This document shows positions 28,724 to 40,139 of a DNA stretch of 64,000 bases, in pieces (the first letter of the stretch is position 1; each line of letters starts with the position of its first letter). A program made the translations under genes and the position numbers. The notes beneath the pieces are model-generated. The model worked only from the letters and a program-made list of their open reading frames with translations. It was not told where the DNA came from and searched no databases. The stretch comes from Stentor coeruleus (Eukaryota > Ciliophora > Heterotrichea > Heterotrichida > Stentoridae), in contig MPUH01000207.1 of the NCBI GenBank assembly GCA_001970955.1, positions 1 to 64,000 on the forward strand, in the 5' to 3' direction.

Positions 28724-30352
28724 CTATTTTTGCATCATACCAGTCAAAATTTCTTTAGTAAACCTCATCCTTTTTATCAGCTCCTGATTCCCAGACTCCG
28801 CTATTTGCGTCGCCGAATACATGGCCTGGACATTATTTTCCAAAAAAACAATCGTCTTACTTTGCCCCTGAATCAAAAGTTCAACCTTATCATGAAAAAC
28901 AATCTGCACATTCCTATTACTCAGCCTAAATATTGTAGCAACATTATTTGAAACCCATTTCTTAACATAAGGACTTATCCCTTCAATAGCAAACTTATCA
29001 ACTTTCAAATGTTTATTAAAATGCTGTAAAATTGTTAATTTTTTCTGTAACTCAGGAGGACATTCATCTATACTAAACTCTTTAGGTTCATCAGTATTTT
29101 GTTTGCTATCATAATACTGAACAGTCTGATTAAACAAATAAACAATTTTACTTAAATCGTTATAATGGGCCCCAACAACACCATTAGAAAGCTTATAACC
29201 CAAACCATATTTTTCCGAATAATCTACCCATTTTTCAACCCAAATATCGTCGATTTCAGGTTTTAATCCAGAAACACATATAAAAAGTTTGGATTGAATA
29301 ACATTTCTTGGACTTCTAATGATTTCTCTTGGTGATAGGTTTTGTTTATAGTTTATGCTACTTGTTTCCATTTTTGGGGATAAAGGAATGAACTCTTCAT
29401 GTTTTTTCACTTCTAAATAACCTTCGAAATGCTTGAGGTAAGTGAAAGATGGAGGGACACAAAGGGTACTTAAAGGTAAAGTTCGGGGAATTGTGTTTTT
29501 ATTAAGAAAAGGATGGTCTATTATTTGGTCTAAAGTCAAACGGGCACTTGGGTCTGTTTGGAGAATTGAACTTATCAGGTCACGAGCTTCAGTGGATATT
29601 TGTATAGTATCAGGAAATTCATAACTATTAGCCCTGATTCTTTTATATGTAGCCCTTGCATCTTCTGATTGAAAAGGAGGTTTACCAACTAACATGGTAT
29701 ATGCTACAATGCCAAAACTCCAAATATCGACTTCAAAAGAATGACCAAGTCGGCTATCAAGAATTTCTGGTGCTATGTAATTTGGAGTCCCACACATCGT
29801 CCTTTTACGTTCGCCATCAAATTCAATTTTTGTAGCTAGGCCAAAATCTCCTAATTTCAATTCCATAGAGTCGTTCAAAAATAAATTGCTCAATTTTATA
29901 TCCCTATGGACTACTTTTAATGTATGAAGGTATCTTATAACTGAAAACAGTTGCATTAAATAACATTGGGTTTCTAACTCTGTGAGCTTACGTCGGCGTT
30001 TGAGCTTTTCATTTAGGTTGCCGTTATTACATAGCTCTAGAAGGATATAGATGTTTTCTGAGTCTTCAAAGAAATACTCAAAATTTACAACACCTTTATG
30101 ATGAACCGACCTGTGAATTTTTATTTCACTCATTAGCTTTTGCCTTGTTCTACCTTTTGTTAGAGATGATTTTTGAATAACTTTTGCTGCTGTTGTGATT
30201 TTGGTTTCGTTGTTAGTTAGTTCGTAAACCCTGGCGAAACCTCCTTTGCCAAGCTCTTTCCCTCGTGTATAGAATCTAGATGCGATGTCTCCATTGACTT
30301 TGACAATTTTTTCTTCGATAATTATTTCGTCAAACTTGTCAGAGTGTTTCAT
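28724..30352 (-). CDS. PLK: Polo-like kinase
   Basis: A 542-residue mitotic/centriolar kinase. The kinase domain (about 30-285) has GKELGKGGFARVYE, AAKVIQKSSL, VVHRDIKLSNLFL, LGDFGLAT and the activation-loop sequence KRTMCGTPNYIAPEIL with the conserved Thr that is phosphorylated in polo kinases. Two polo boxes follow (about 375-540), marked by KWVDYSEKYGLGYKLSNGVV and KKWVSNNVATIFRLSN, which bind phosphorylated targets and direct the kinase to centrosomes or basal bodies. In ciliates this points to basal body duplication and nuclear division. Start ATG at 30352; 129 bases upstream of UPF1 on the opposite side of its start (same strand). Number of ciliate paralogues means I give only the family symbol. 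Confidence 0.95.
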   Translation of the reverse strand: MKHSDKFDEIIIEEKIVKVNGDIASRFYTRGKELGKGGFARVYELTNNETKITTAAKVIQKSSLTKGRTRQKLMSEIKIHRSVHHKGVVNFEYFFEDSENIYILLELCNNGNLNEKLKRRRKLTELETQCYLMQLFSVIRYLHTLKVVHRDIKLSNLFLNDSMELKLGDFGLATKIEFDGERKRTMCGTPNYIAPEILDSRLGHSFEVDIWSFGIVAYTMLVGKPPFQSEDARATYKRIRANSYEFPDTIQISTEARDLISSILQTDPSARLTLDQIIDHPFLNKNTIPRTLPLSTLCVPPSFTYLKHFEGYLEVKKHEEFIPLSPKMETSSINYKQNLSPREIIRSPRNVIQSKLFICVSGLKPEIDDIWVEKWVDYSEKYGLGYKLSNGVVGAHYNDLSKIVYLFNQTVQYYDSKQNTDEPKEFSIDECPPELQKKLTILQHFNKHLKVDKFAIEGISPYVKKWVSNNVATIFRLSNRNVQIVFHDKVELLIQGQSKTIVFLENNVQAMYSATQIAESGNQELIKRMRFTKEILTGMMQK

Positions 30353-31149
30353 AGGTTTATAATAAATGCATAATTAGTGTATTTTATATTAGGAAGAAAT
30401 TATTTTGCAAATAAGTAAGAATTTTTTTTTTTGGATGTAAGGGATTGAAGAGAGGATTGGGATATTGTAAGAGAGTTTGGATAAAATTTTAAAATATTAA
30501 GTTTTAATATGGAACAGCTAAAAGAAGTTGATGGCAAGTGAATAAATATGAGATGTTTTGATTTTGAATTTAATAGAGTTGTGCTGATTGTTTAATTATT
30601 TATGATAAATTTGGGTTTTTTATTGTGTAAATGTTCTTGATGATTATAAAAGATTTAGTTGATATTAATTTATTATTAGCCAAATGAATTCTTATATTTT
30701 TTCGCCAATTAATAAGTATTTAATCATCTTTGAATCATTTTAATCAGTATCATTCAAATAAAATTTCCGATTTTTATATTTTAAACCAAACTCCTAATTA
30801 CTTTACCTAATAATCCTCAACTATTTTCCATCAATAAAAACACCTAATCTATAAATTTATCATTATTCCAATAAGAAACTCAAAAATATTCTCAACACAA
30901 CTAAATCTCAAATTCTCATATACATCATCATAAAACTTCATCATTAAACAATAAAATTACCCTCTCTTCAACTTCCTAATTTCAAAACAAAATCCTAAAA
31001 TCCCACAAAATTTCCAATTTTTTTCACCATTCTTAAAAAAAAATACAAAAACTCCCAATAAAGCTCCTTCACTTTTCAAGACTTTGCCTATTTCTCCCTC
31101 TAATACAATCAAACTTTCTCCAGTCATATTCTTTTAATTTAAAAAATAA
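30353..31149. other. Divergent intergenic with G-to-C switch near 30700
   Basis: The spacer lies between two divergently oriented starts. 30353-30690 is G-rich and 30700-31149 C-rich on the + strand. No gene or repeat; both promoters must lie here. Confidence 0.65.
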
Positions 31150-32226
31150 ATGGAAAACGAAGTAGTAGTCAAAGGTCAAGAAGAGGAAAAAGTTGAAAGC
31201 CAAACTCAAAGAGAGCCTGCAATTGAAAGCTCCCCTCAAGTAAACAATGTAATTCAAGATATTGAAGACAGGCAGCCTGAGTCAAGTCCAGCACAGAACA
31301 TCGAAGAAACCCCAAGGCAATCACAAAATCCTGATGCTGAAAAAAATGACTTTCCCACCATCCATATCTCATTAAAACCTACTGAAAATGACCATGTTAA
31401 TAAAACAGGCAAACATGACAAAGCTGAAAGTCTTTTCGAAAAAGACTCTCAAGAAAAAACCAAATTCAATTGCTATAAGCAAAAATGCAAAGCTAAGCAA
31501 ATCGGAGATGTTAGAGAAACACCTGAAATAAATAAAACCTCAGTAAAACTTTTAGGTAAGAAAAAGATTAAAAGTCAAAAAGCTAAAGATAAAGTTAAAC
31601 ATAAAGATATCAGTCATTATGATCAATCAATGCATGATTCTATCCATTCATCAAATTTGACTAGTAAATTAAGACTTAGAGAATTTACTGGAATGGCCCC
31701 GGATTTAATGAAAGAGTCAATGAAAATACGTGGTGATTATAAAGATAGTTTTGAAGTTCCAAATGACCCTGGATATGATGTTCTTACTAGGACTAAAGCG
31801 TTTTTAGAAAGAAAAGATAAGGAAACTACTGAGAAAAAAAGATCAAAAGAAAGCTTAGAAATGATGGAATGCACTTTTAAGCCGTTTTTGTATACGAAAG
31901 CACCTCAAAATAATACTGGCTCGGTTATAATAAAACATTCAAAGTCAGGATCGCTGACTAATGAAATAAAAGAAGTCAAATCACAGAGTATTAGTATTTT
32001 ATCTGTTAAAGATTTATCTTCAAGGGTACCACCACCAAGTAAAGGTATTAATGTGGTTGAAAAACCTGGAAATGGAATAGGAAATACTATGGTTTCGGAT
32101 AAATACTTTCAGTTATCACCTTTTACCACAAGTGTTAGGTATAAGACTGGGTATAATCAGGAAGAAATGAAAGTTAAAGCGCATCCTATGGTGAATTATA
32201 GGCTTATGCCCAATCAATCAGAATAA
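31150..32226 (+). CDS. Disordered, charged protein of unknown function
   Basis: A 358-residue protein, rich in Lys, Glu and Ser, mostly without predicted fold. A more conserved-looking stretch lies at about 175-255 (RLREFTGMAPDLMKE, DPGYDVLTRTKAFLERKDKE, then MECTFKPFL). The pattern of a short helix followed by CTFKP is common in ciliate and flagellar cytoskeletal proteins, but I cannot assign a family. No signal peptide or membrane segment. ATG at 31150, TAA stop. Confidence 0.75.
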   Translation: MENEVVVKGQEEEKVESQTQREPAIESSPQVNNVIQDIEDRQPESSPAQNIEETPRQSQNPDAEKNDFPTIHISLKPTENDHVNKTGKHDKAESLFEKDSQEKTKFNCYKQKCKAKQIGDVRETPEINKTSVKLLGKKKIKSQKAKDKVKHKDISHYDQSMHDSIHSSNLTSKLRLREFTGMAPDLMKESMKIRGDYKDSFEVPNDPGYDVLTRTKAFLERKDKETTEKKRSKESLEMMECTFKPFLYTKAPQNNTGSVIIKHSKSGSLTNEIKEVKSQSISILSVKDLSSRVPPPSKGINVVEKPGNGIGNTMVSDKYFQLSPFTTSVRYKTGYNQEEMKVKAHPMVNYRLMPNQSE

Positions 32227-32785
32227 TTAAGAATAGATTATTATTAGGAAGATGGATAAGGTGAGGGGATTGCTATGAGAAATTGTGGCTTTTTTTTGTG
32301 GGTGTTAGGGTTTAGAAATGTAGTTTTTTTAGATAAGGGAAATTTTTAGTTTAAAAGATTTTTATTAAGAGAAAAATAGGGTTTCTATGTGGGAATATAA
32401 TTTTGTAGATTTTATAATATAATGATATTGCTTGAGATTAGAAGAAAAAAGATTTTTGTAAATGATTATAATAAAGTTAATGCTATTATATTGAAGATTA
32501 TATTTCAAATCGATATACAAGAATATTGAGTATATATTGAAGTTTGATTACACATGTATTTTTGATTATAAATAATTGATTATAATAATTTATCTTTAAT
32601 CCATATGACAAAATTATCAAATCCTAAGTTTTTGTTTCCAAAAACTTTAAATATCTCATTATTTTTATATAAAACCTTATCCTTAACCTTCTATTTATAG
32701 CAAAAACCCCTCACACCTTATTAATTTGCTAGTAATATATCACTATATATTTTTTACATCATAATTTTCATTATTCTTACACTAC
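32227..32785. other. Convergent intergenic with G-to-C switch near 32590
   Basis: Between two gene 3' ends. The left half is G/T-rich, the right half C/A-rich. No gene seen. Confidence 0.65.
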
Positions 32786-33862
32786 CTAAATGCTTTCTAC
32801 TTTAAAATACAATATCGGAAAATAAAAATCATAATTCCTCCCTTCCGTATCAAAAACCTTATATTTTTCTGACTCCACGAGTCCTTCAAACAGATTACAA
32901 AAGCCCCTCATATTTATAAAAATACTAACTCTTTCTCTTTTTTTCACAATAATTTCTCTAACATCTATATCTAAGCAAATCCTTCCTGGATTTTCTTCTA
33001 AAACAATATCATTCATGACAAATGGAGTAGAATTCATATTATTAATCTCAAAATAATCAATATAAATCATACTCTCTCTATTATTAGGACATATAAACCC
33101 AATTGATATAATCTTCAAATCATCATCAAGATTCTCAAATACAGCTGAAAACTCACCATCATATAAATCATTTTCAGAAATTTTATCAAACAATTGCACA
33201 ATTTTTGAATTTACACAAGCAATATCAATTTCACGAGCAATTTTATCATTTGGATTGTGACATGATATTAATTTTAAAAATGATTCAAATTCTTCATCTC
33301 TTTTCCTTATAACCTCGACTTCTCGGTTATTTACAATTTTATGAATTTTTTGTATTTCTTCGATCTTTTCAGGTATTGCTAAGTCTTTAAAGTTTTTATT
33401 TGGGATTAAATTTCCGAATTCTGAGAAAAAGTTGTCTGAATCGTTTTTAAATAGATGAAATATATCAATGTAGTTGTAATTAAAAAATAAATTTTTAAAT
33501 TCTTCTTGTTCTTTGTGATGTTTTTCATATGAATTGTTTAATGTGTTTTGAATATAATTAGATATTGTAGCGAAGTTGCTTATGAGATTATTACAATTAT
33601 TGTGACTTTGTAGACAGTTTTGACAAAGAAGAAGATAGTGATTTTTGCATAGAGCATTAATTTGTTTGTTATGAGTTTTGCATAAGGATAATAGGATGTT
33701 TTTGTCTATTGGAGTTAAGTCAAATGGACAAACAGGAGAATTACTTTTTAAAAGAAAGGTTAAACAGTCAGAACATATTGTATGAGTAAGACAAGTAAGG
33801 GTCATCTGAATTTTATCAGTGATATTGTAAGAATCCAAGCAATATGGGCATTTTGAATCCAT
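32786..33862 (-). CDS. RING/B-box zinc-finger protein
   Basis: A 358-residue protein. The N-terminal 50 residues form a RING-type finger (CPYC, TCLTHTICSDCL, CPFD, the last ligand replaced by Asp), followed by a B-box-like cluster at about 60-95 (CKTH, CKNH, CQNC, H and C). A helical middle and a beta-rich C-terminal part (about 230-358) of unknown family follow. By family it could be a ubiquitin ligase of TRIM-like layout, with the C-terminal part choosing the target. ATG at 33862, stop TAG. Confidence 0.8.
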   Translation of the reverse strand: MDSKCPYCLDSYNITDKIQMTLTCLTHTICSDCLTFLLKSNSPVCPFDLTPIDKNILLSLCKTHNKQINALCKNHYLLLCQNCLQSHNNCNNLISNFATISNYIQNTLNNSYEKHHKEQEEFKNLFFNYNYIDIFHLFKNDSDNFFSEFGNLIPNKNFKDLAIPEKIEEIQKIHKIVNNREVEVIRKRDEEFESFLKLISCHNPNDKIAREIDIACVNSKIVQLFDKISENDLYDGEFSAVFENLDDDLKIISIGFICPNNRESMIYIDYFEINNMNSTPFVMNDIVLEENPGRICLDIDVREIIVKKRERVSIFINMRGFCNLFEGLVESEKYKVFDTEGRNYDFYFPILYFKVESI

Positions 33863-34167
33863 TTATACTATAATCTAAATTTCATTTTTTACAGAATTTT
33901 AAAATGCTTGCAAATAACTTAGCACCTCAATCTAAATAAAATTTACCTATTAAGTAAATCATCTGCTTTATATTATTCACAATAAAAATAATTCTTCAAT
34001 CTATAAATTTTATATCACAAATTCCTATATAAAAATCTCTAAACCCCTAAATCAAAACAACATTAACCCTTATAACACATGTAATTTAATTTTCTAATAC
34101 AAATTTCTTTTACATTTTACTACTTGCATTTTAATTAAAATAATTATACACTATCATAAAACTTACA
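33863..34167. other. Intergenic, C-rich
   Basis: About 300 bases, C-rich on the + strand nearly throughout; no gene seen. Confidence 0.6.
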
Positions 34168-35661
34168 TCAAATCTCTTGTATATTAATCGATGAACTGCA
34201 TGTCTTTTGAGACAGTTTCATGAGCATCTGTTTCAAAGCTTTATCCTTTTGTTTCTTAAACTTAGTCAAATTTACAGCACCACTAACTCTAGGATTAGCT
34301 GATTTAAAACGATTAAATTCTGTTGTGTTATTATTCCCACACAACACCATAATCATTTCTCTACAGTTTTTCTCAACAGCTTCAGCTTTTTCCTTTATAT
34401 TCACTTCCCTAGTCAAAAGTTTTACAGACTTCTGATATTTGTCTATTGGCTTTAAAGTTTGACTGATTTCTAAAACTTTACCCCTTGAAAGTTGACTTAA
34501 CTCCGTAATTTCTCTTGTAAAAACCGTGTTTTGCTTAGATTTTATCTGAATTCGCATGATTTTGAAACGCTTGACACAAATTCTATATTGAAGAAGGCTA
34601 AGAAATCTTGGTAGTTTACGTCTTCTCATTATAATCAAAGCCCACCATTTCTGTATAACATTTGCTGCTAGATTATGTGTAGCCCGAGCATCAATGAAAT
34701 ATTTAATATTGTTATAAGCTTCTGATTCTTGGTCTGAAAGGTCGATAATATTATTCACAGCTATAACTAAAAGAGCTAAAAAAAACACCCCAATAAGACA
34801 AGATATTATAGCAACAGCTTTACTAAGGTATGCTAATGGAATAATATCCCCAAACCCTATAGTAATTTGTGTTACAGCTATTAAAAACATCGAATCAGCA
34901 TATGTTTCTAAATTTCTCTCATAACCTTTTTCTATAATTTTTATCGCAGTTGAGAATATCAATATTGACAATATCATAATTCCAATAATAGTTTTAATCA
35001 TCTGGGTTTTTAAATAACTTTTCAAAGTAAACTTCATCAAGTTATCCACATTGCATAAATATCTGCATATATCTTACGTAATCCATTGGGCTCTATAAGA
35101 ATTGTAATAAGACGAGTCATATAAAAACTTAAATAAAAAATAGCACTTAAACAAAATCAATATTGAAATCACATCACTAAGGGTAATATAAGTAAATTCA
35201 CTTTCAAATAAAATTGTATTAAATGTATAAGGCTGGGCAATTAACGCTAAAATAAACTCAAAAATCACAAGTTTCTTATGATTATTCCCTGAAAACACCC
35301 CGTTGTTAGCATAATATTCTTCATATGCATCATTAATTTTAGCTCTTAAAGTCCAATAGTGAATTAAAAAAAAAATTTGTGTCAGGGACAAGCCAAAAAT
35401 GCACAAACGTAAATATAAACGGTGTTTTGATATACGATGATCTTCCCTTTTGAAAGAAAGATTTTCAATAAGAGTGACTATTATTGACACAATACTTATG
35501 ATCAAACAAGCTAATGAACTAGTAATTATTTTAGGCTTGAGGTCAGATATGTTTTTTTGTGGAAACATAGTCCTGATTCTTCTTGGAAGTGCATTTTTCT
35601 TTTTCAGAACAACTTTTTCAGGGTAGACTTTTGTTAGAGACAGAGTATGTTCATTGTCCAT
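34168..35661 (-). CDS. Small-conductance calcium-activated K+ channel (SK type), one 15-nt intron
   Basis: Two frames join through the 15-nt intron GTAAGATATATGCAG (35063-35077), giving 492 residues. Membrane segments S1-S4 lie in the first exon (residues about 45-190), S5, pore and S6 in the second. The selectivity filter is TQITIGFGD (Phe for Tyr in GYGD, a change seen in some K+ channels). After S6, LAANVIQKWW and the basic helix behind it match the calmodulin-binding domain of SK channels (AANVLRETW...), so calmodulin probably gates it by calcium. In ciliates such channels set membrane potential and ciliary reversal or contraction. ATG at 35661. S4 carries few charges, as in SK channels. 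Confidence 0.9.
35063..35077 (-). other. 15-nt intron
   Basis: GTAAGATATATGCAG on the minus strand; retention gives an immediate in-frame TAA. Splicing restores the SK channel between S4 and S5. Confidence 0.92.
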
Positions 35662-36939
35662 AATTTGTTGTATATTATTTTGTATTTGATAAGAACACTT
35701 TTTATAATATGCAATATTATGCGTATTAGATTAGAAATATTATAGATTATTAAGATTGGATTATGGAAGGAAAGTTTTTTGCTGGAGTTTGTAGTTTTTT
35801 TGGGGATAATATGGTTGGGTTGAAAATTTTTGCATGAATTTTTTAGATTTTTGAAGTGGGTGTTGGGGGATGAGAAAATTGTGTAGAAGTTGAGGATGAC
35901 TTTTGGTTGTTTAAGCTTTGAATTTAAAGTGAGAGTGGTTTTTAAAGTGGTGTGTATTTGTTAAATGATGTTTTTGGGTGTTGTTTAAGAATTGTGGGTT
36001 ATGGCTTTTTTGTTAAGATAAGATTTTTTAGTATTTTTTTGTGAGGAGGCTTTTAGATATTGTGGAGGATTGAATAAAAAGGATTGTATTTAAGTTTGTT
36101 GTGTATTTTTTATTAGTAGAGTTGGTATGGTGCTTAAGATTGATAATTATAAAAAGTTAGGGTGTTTTATTTAAAATCCCTAAAGACATAGAAAAAACTG
36201 AAAATATAAAGAGTATAGAGAATATTTGTGAAGATAATGAAGAAAACTGATGAGAAGTCTACAAATAGTGACCTGCTAGTAACATACTAGTTTGTGTTTA
36301 TATTTTTTTTAAGAAATTTCTAATTAGGATTTTTTAAATATTTTCTAGTCAGGGTTTTTATTATTATCTATAAATATCTCAAAATATCTTCCTTCAATCA
36401 CCCTAATATCCTGTGATCTAATCTTAATTTATCTCATCATAACAAAAATAATATATTAATTATATCCTTAAACAAATATTATATTACTCATCATATAACT
36501 ATATCATAATTTTCTGTCTCAGACAATTTTAAATAACCCATGTTAATATTTAAAATCTTCAATCCAATATCCAACCTACTTGACAAATAAAAATATAAAT
36601 GTTAAAATAAGAAACTGGCTCAACAATGTCTATAGTTGATATTTCTTATTCTAAAATAATAATTCACATACATAATTTCTTATCCTCATCTTACATAAAC
36701 CCAGCCATAAAACCGCCTTTAACAACAATTTTTCTTCAAAAACCAGCATTTTACACTATGACATCCTCTATACAAAAAAATTATCTTCTACCAAAAACAC
36801 ACCCTAAATCTCTCCTTTATCTTACAAAAAAAATTTTTTATCCCTCACAAATTTTCCTCCTCTATAAAAATCTTTTATTTTCCTCAAACCTTATCCAAAA
36901 TTTTTATATATCAAAAGAATCTATCTAATATATAAATAA
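35662..36939. other. Long divergent intergenic with G-to-C switch
   Basis: 1.3 kb between divergent starts. 35662-36160 is strongly G-rich, 36360-36939 strongly C-rich. A short protein-like + strand run near 36174-36250 (IPKDIEKTENIKSIEN) may be a gene remnant. A 100-codon frame at 36626-36928 is judged a composition artefact. Confidence 0.6.
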
Positions 36940-39027
36940 ATGAATAGTAAAGACTCTTCAAGAAAGAATTCAAATGTTATAGACGTCCAAAATTTAGAAT
37001 CAGAAAGATCAAGTTCAAGTTCCCCAGAAAGTAGTTCATGTAGTATCGAAATAATCCAACAAAAAGCACCAACTGGACCTGCTGTGTTTAATTTTGGGGG
37101 GAAATTTAAACTTCCTATAGTAAACACTAGTAATGTTTCTAAACCAGATACAATTTATGATAAAAACAAAAACTCAGGTGGAAAAATTGTTGGGGATTCA
37201 GTGGATGCCAATAGAAAAATACAATATGAACATGGGGATAGTTTTTCTAGTATTGACAGTAAGCCTTCTGTAAGAATGCGTCCAGATTCAGATTTCGCTT
37301 ATGCTATACCGAGCAAACAGGTAAACATCCCGAAAAATTTAATCAAAATGCCATCGATGAAGTATAAAAATCCATCATCATCCTCATCATCTTCATCATC
37401 TTCGTCTATTGAATCACTTTCTAAAAGTGAAAAGTCATCAATAAGTTCTAAAGAGATAAAGTCCCCAAAAAACCCAAAGTCTCCAATAACTACAATACCG
37501 AAAATTTTGATTCCAGTATCACAGGCAGTTGGGTCTGAACCAAAGGTAAACTTAGAAGCGAAAATTCCAGTTGCAGATATAGTTAAAGAAGAAAAGCCTC
37601 AATTGATAGAAAATAAAAACAAAGAAAAGTTATCTGAAGAATCGCCAATAATAAAAAATAAAGATGTGTTAGAAAAGCCTCAAGTTAATATACATCATAA
37701 TATTATTTCTGAGAAACCAGAGAATGTTGATGTTAAAAGTAGATCTCATCCTAAAATTCCTCCCCTGGCATTGCCAGGGGTCAATAATAACGAAAATCAA
37801 AAAATTCAACCTCCGAAATTGCTTGGAAACGATCCTAGAAACTCTATAAAAGTACAAGGACCAGGTGAAGCTAAAGGGAATATTGACTTTGATAGTGAAG
37901 ATGCAAGTCAATTAGACCAATCAAGTAGTTTTATAGCCGAATCTCATGATGAAATAAGCGATGACTTGTTTGGAGTTGAAAACCCTTCTGCAAACCTTAA
38001 AGTTCATCATAATCATGAAGAAATCCATGATAAAAAGCATCTTGACCATAATAGTCCTAATGTTGATATTAAAATTCATGAGGTGCCTCATCAACATCAT
38101 CATCAAAATATTAAACCAGGGAATATAGAAGAAATAAAACATCATGAACATGTTGGGATTAATATTGAAATTCCAGGGAATATAGATAATAAAAAACATC
38201 ATGAACATATTGGGATTAATATTGAAATTCCTGGGAATGTGGATAATAAAAAACATCCTTCTAGAAATTCAGGGTCACAAGATATCATTATTGATTTAGA
38301 AAATAGTGTGAATCATGCTTTTATGTTTAGTGCAAGGATGTTAAGTTTCGGACAAATTATAGGTGATTTGACACAGACTCCTTACATTTCAAAGAACTTA
38401 TGGATTACAAACTCATGCATGCAGAGTTTTTGTAAATGTTTCCTTAAAGGCTCAGATCTCACTAATTCTCAAGAGCAAAATACATTCCGTCTAATTGACC
38501 TTGGCCTTACAAAATTCAATAACGATACTGAACTTCATAGAAACATAATGATGAGCTATTACACTCGTTATTATAATAAAATGGTATTTGAAGATACTCC
38601 AATTATGTGGAAAATCCTAGGTTTTTCAACCCCAAGTAAAGATTCTAATGAAATGTCAGCCCCTGGGATTCTTTTAACAATATTGCATTTGATTTTTATG
38701 TTTGAAAATTGTGTAGCGATATCACGAGGTATTATAATGCATGCTACAAGTCAACCTAATTTTCCTTTTATTTTAGTGTTACAGAATTTAATGAAATATT
38801 CACTTGATTTGATTAGAAGGAAAAAATTTAATGATGCTATTTCAAGAAGTGCAGCTGATAATTTTGTTTTTCAGATTTTCTTTGAATATCAATCTGGAAT
38901 TGTTGCACAATGGGTTGAAATTTATAATGAAAATAAAGATATTGATTATGCTACTAAAAGGACTATTGGGGCAGCTAATAGGAATCCAGAACTTATGAGA
39001 GGGATTTATCAGAATGCTAGGAAGTAA
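36940..39027 (+). CDS. ELMO-domain-like protein with Ser- and His-rich N-terminal region
   Basis: A 695-residue protein. The first 470 residues are disordered: a poly-Ser run (about 144-157), SPK/KSP motifs, and a His-rich stretch (about 354-438) with tandem copies of KHHEHxGINIEIPGNxDNK. The C-terminal 200 residues are helical and hold an ELMO-like signature at about 550-625: MWKILGFSTPSKDSNE, GILLTILHLIF, then PNFPFILVLQNLMKYSLDLI, which lines up with WxxIGFQG...TDFRGxGxLGLxxLxYF of ELMO proteins. The Arg of TDFRG, used by ELMOD GAPs, is absent. ELMO proteins act with Arf/Rac GTPases. A paralogue lies at 62616-63704. ATG at 36940, TAA stop. Confidence 0.75.
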   Translation: MNSKDSSRKNSNVIDVQNLESERSSSSSPESSSCSIEIIQQKAPTGPAVFNFGGKFKLPIVNTSNVSKPDTIYDKNKNSGGKIVGDSVDANRKIQYEHGDSFSSIDSKPSVRMRPDSDFAYAIPSKQVNIPKNLIKMPSMKYKNPSSSSSSSSSSSIESLSKSEKSSISSKEIKSPKNPKSPITTIPKILIPVSQAVGSEPKVNLEAKIPVADIVKEEKPQLIENKNKEKLSEESPIIKNKDVLEKPQVNIHHNIISEKPENVDVKSRSHPKIPPLALPGVNNNENQKIQPPKLLGNDPRNSIKVQGPGEAKGNIDFDSEDASQLDQSSSFIAESHDEISDDLFGVENPSANLKVHHNHEEIHDKKHLDHNSPNVDIKIHEVPHQHHHQNIKPGNIEEIKHHEHVGINIEIPGNIDNKKHHEHIGINIEIPGNVDNKKHPSRNSGSQDIIIDLENSVNHAFMFSARMLSFGQIIGDLTQTPYISKNLWITNSCMQSFCKCFLKGSDLTNSQEQNTFRLIDLGLTKFNNDTELHRNIMMSYYTRYYNKMVFEDTPIMWKILGFSTPSKDSNEMSAPGILLTILHLIFMFENCVAISRGIIMHATSQPNFPFILVLQNLMKYSLDLIRRKKFNDAISRSAADNFVFQIFFEYQSGIVAQWVEIYNENKDIDYATKRTIGAANRNPELMRGIYQNARK
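38124..38255 (+). repeat. Tandem 60-63-base His-rich coding repeat
   Basis: Two and a half copies of a unit coding for KHHEHxGINIEIPGNxDNK within the ELMO-like gene. Confidence 0.8.
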
Positions 39028-40139
39028 AGAGAATGTTTTTTAAAAAGTTATAAGATTTGTAAACATGCTGGATTTTGTATGTTGTATATATGGGTTATAA
39101 GTTAAATAGTTTATGTTTTGGTTTTAAGTGTGATTTGAGCTAGTTGATTTTATAAGGATATTAGTAAATATATACTTTTTATAAGGTGGTAAATAAAAAT
39201 ATTTTCGATTTTTGTTGATGTTTGAAATGTGATAAGTAATTATTTCAGGAATAAAAAATAGTTTTTTATGAAAATTATTTGTTAAAATATAAACTGAGTA
39301 AAAAATTATCGTGATATAAACAGTTATGTGTTTTTATACATCCAAAGGATTTCTACATTTCAAAAATTAGTTAAAATATGTATTGTGATGATTTAATTTC
39401 TAATTTTGATAAGAAAACCATTTAAAATTTCAATATGCATATATATAAAACTATGTCTAATTATCATATATCGATATTAAAAAAACTATCTAATTAAATT
39501 ATGAATTTCAGTATCAAATTATGCTTCAAAAATTAAANTACTTTTTATAAGGTGGTAAATAAAAATATTTTCGATTTTTGTTGATGTTTGAAATGTGATA
39601 AGTAATTATTTCAGGAATAAAAAATAGTTTTTTATGAAAATTATTTGTTAAAATATAAACTGAGTAAAAAATTATCGTGATATAAACAGTTATGTGTTTT
39701 TATACATCCAAAGGATTTCTACATTTCAAAAATTAGTTAAAATATGTATTGTGATGATTTAATTTTGATAAGAAAACCATTTAAAATTTCAATATGCATA
39801 TATATAAAACTATGTCTAATTATCATATATCGATATTAAAAAAACTATCTAATTAAATTATGAATTTCAGTATCAAATTATGCTTCAAAAATTAAACTCA
39901 AATTTTGATAGAAATATTTTCAAAACTTTAAATACCTTTTATTCAATCATTTAAATTCAATCATGTATAAATTTTTAGCTATATATTAAATTTCTATAGC
40001 TTAAACTGAGTAAATATTCTCAATAAAAGCTTAACAGAAATCTAAAATCGATACAACTTAAAGACTCATTTTAAAATAAATAACTAAAAAACTTGCTATT
40101 TAAATCGATCTATCGTTTTTACAGTTATAATTTAAATTA
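39028..40139. other. Intergenic containing a 360-bp duplication around an N
   Basis: No gene is seen. The left side is G-rich to about 39330, the right side C-rich. The centre is the duplication listed separately. Confidence 0.6.
39173..39896. repeat. Direct duplication 365/358 bp flanking an N gap
   Basis: 39173-39537 and 39539-39896 are near-identical. The right copy lacks a 7-base piece present in the left copy (TTTCTAATTTTG against TTTTG). The indel suggests two alleles laid end to end by the assembler instead of merged. Confidence 0.8.

Noticed and set aside
36626-36928. 100-codon + strand frame just before the ELMO-like gene
   Set aside because: It lies in the C-rich upstream half of the spacer, its residues simply reflect C/A/T composition, and it has no family likeness.
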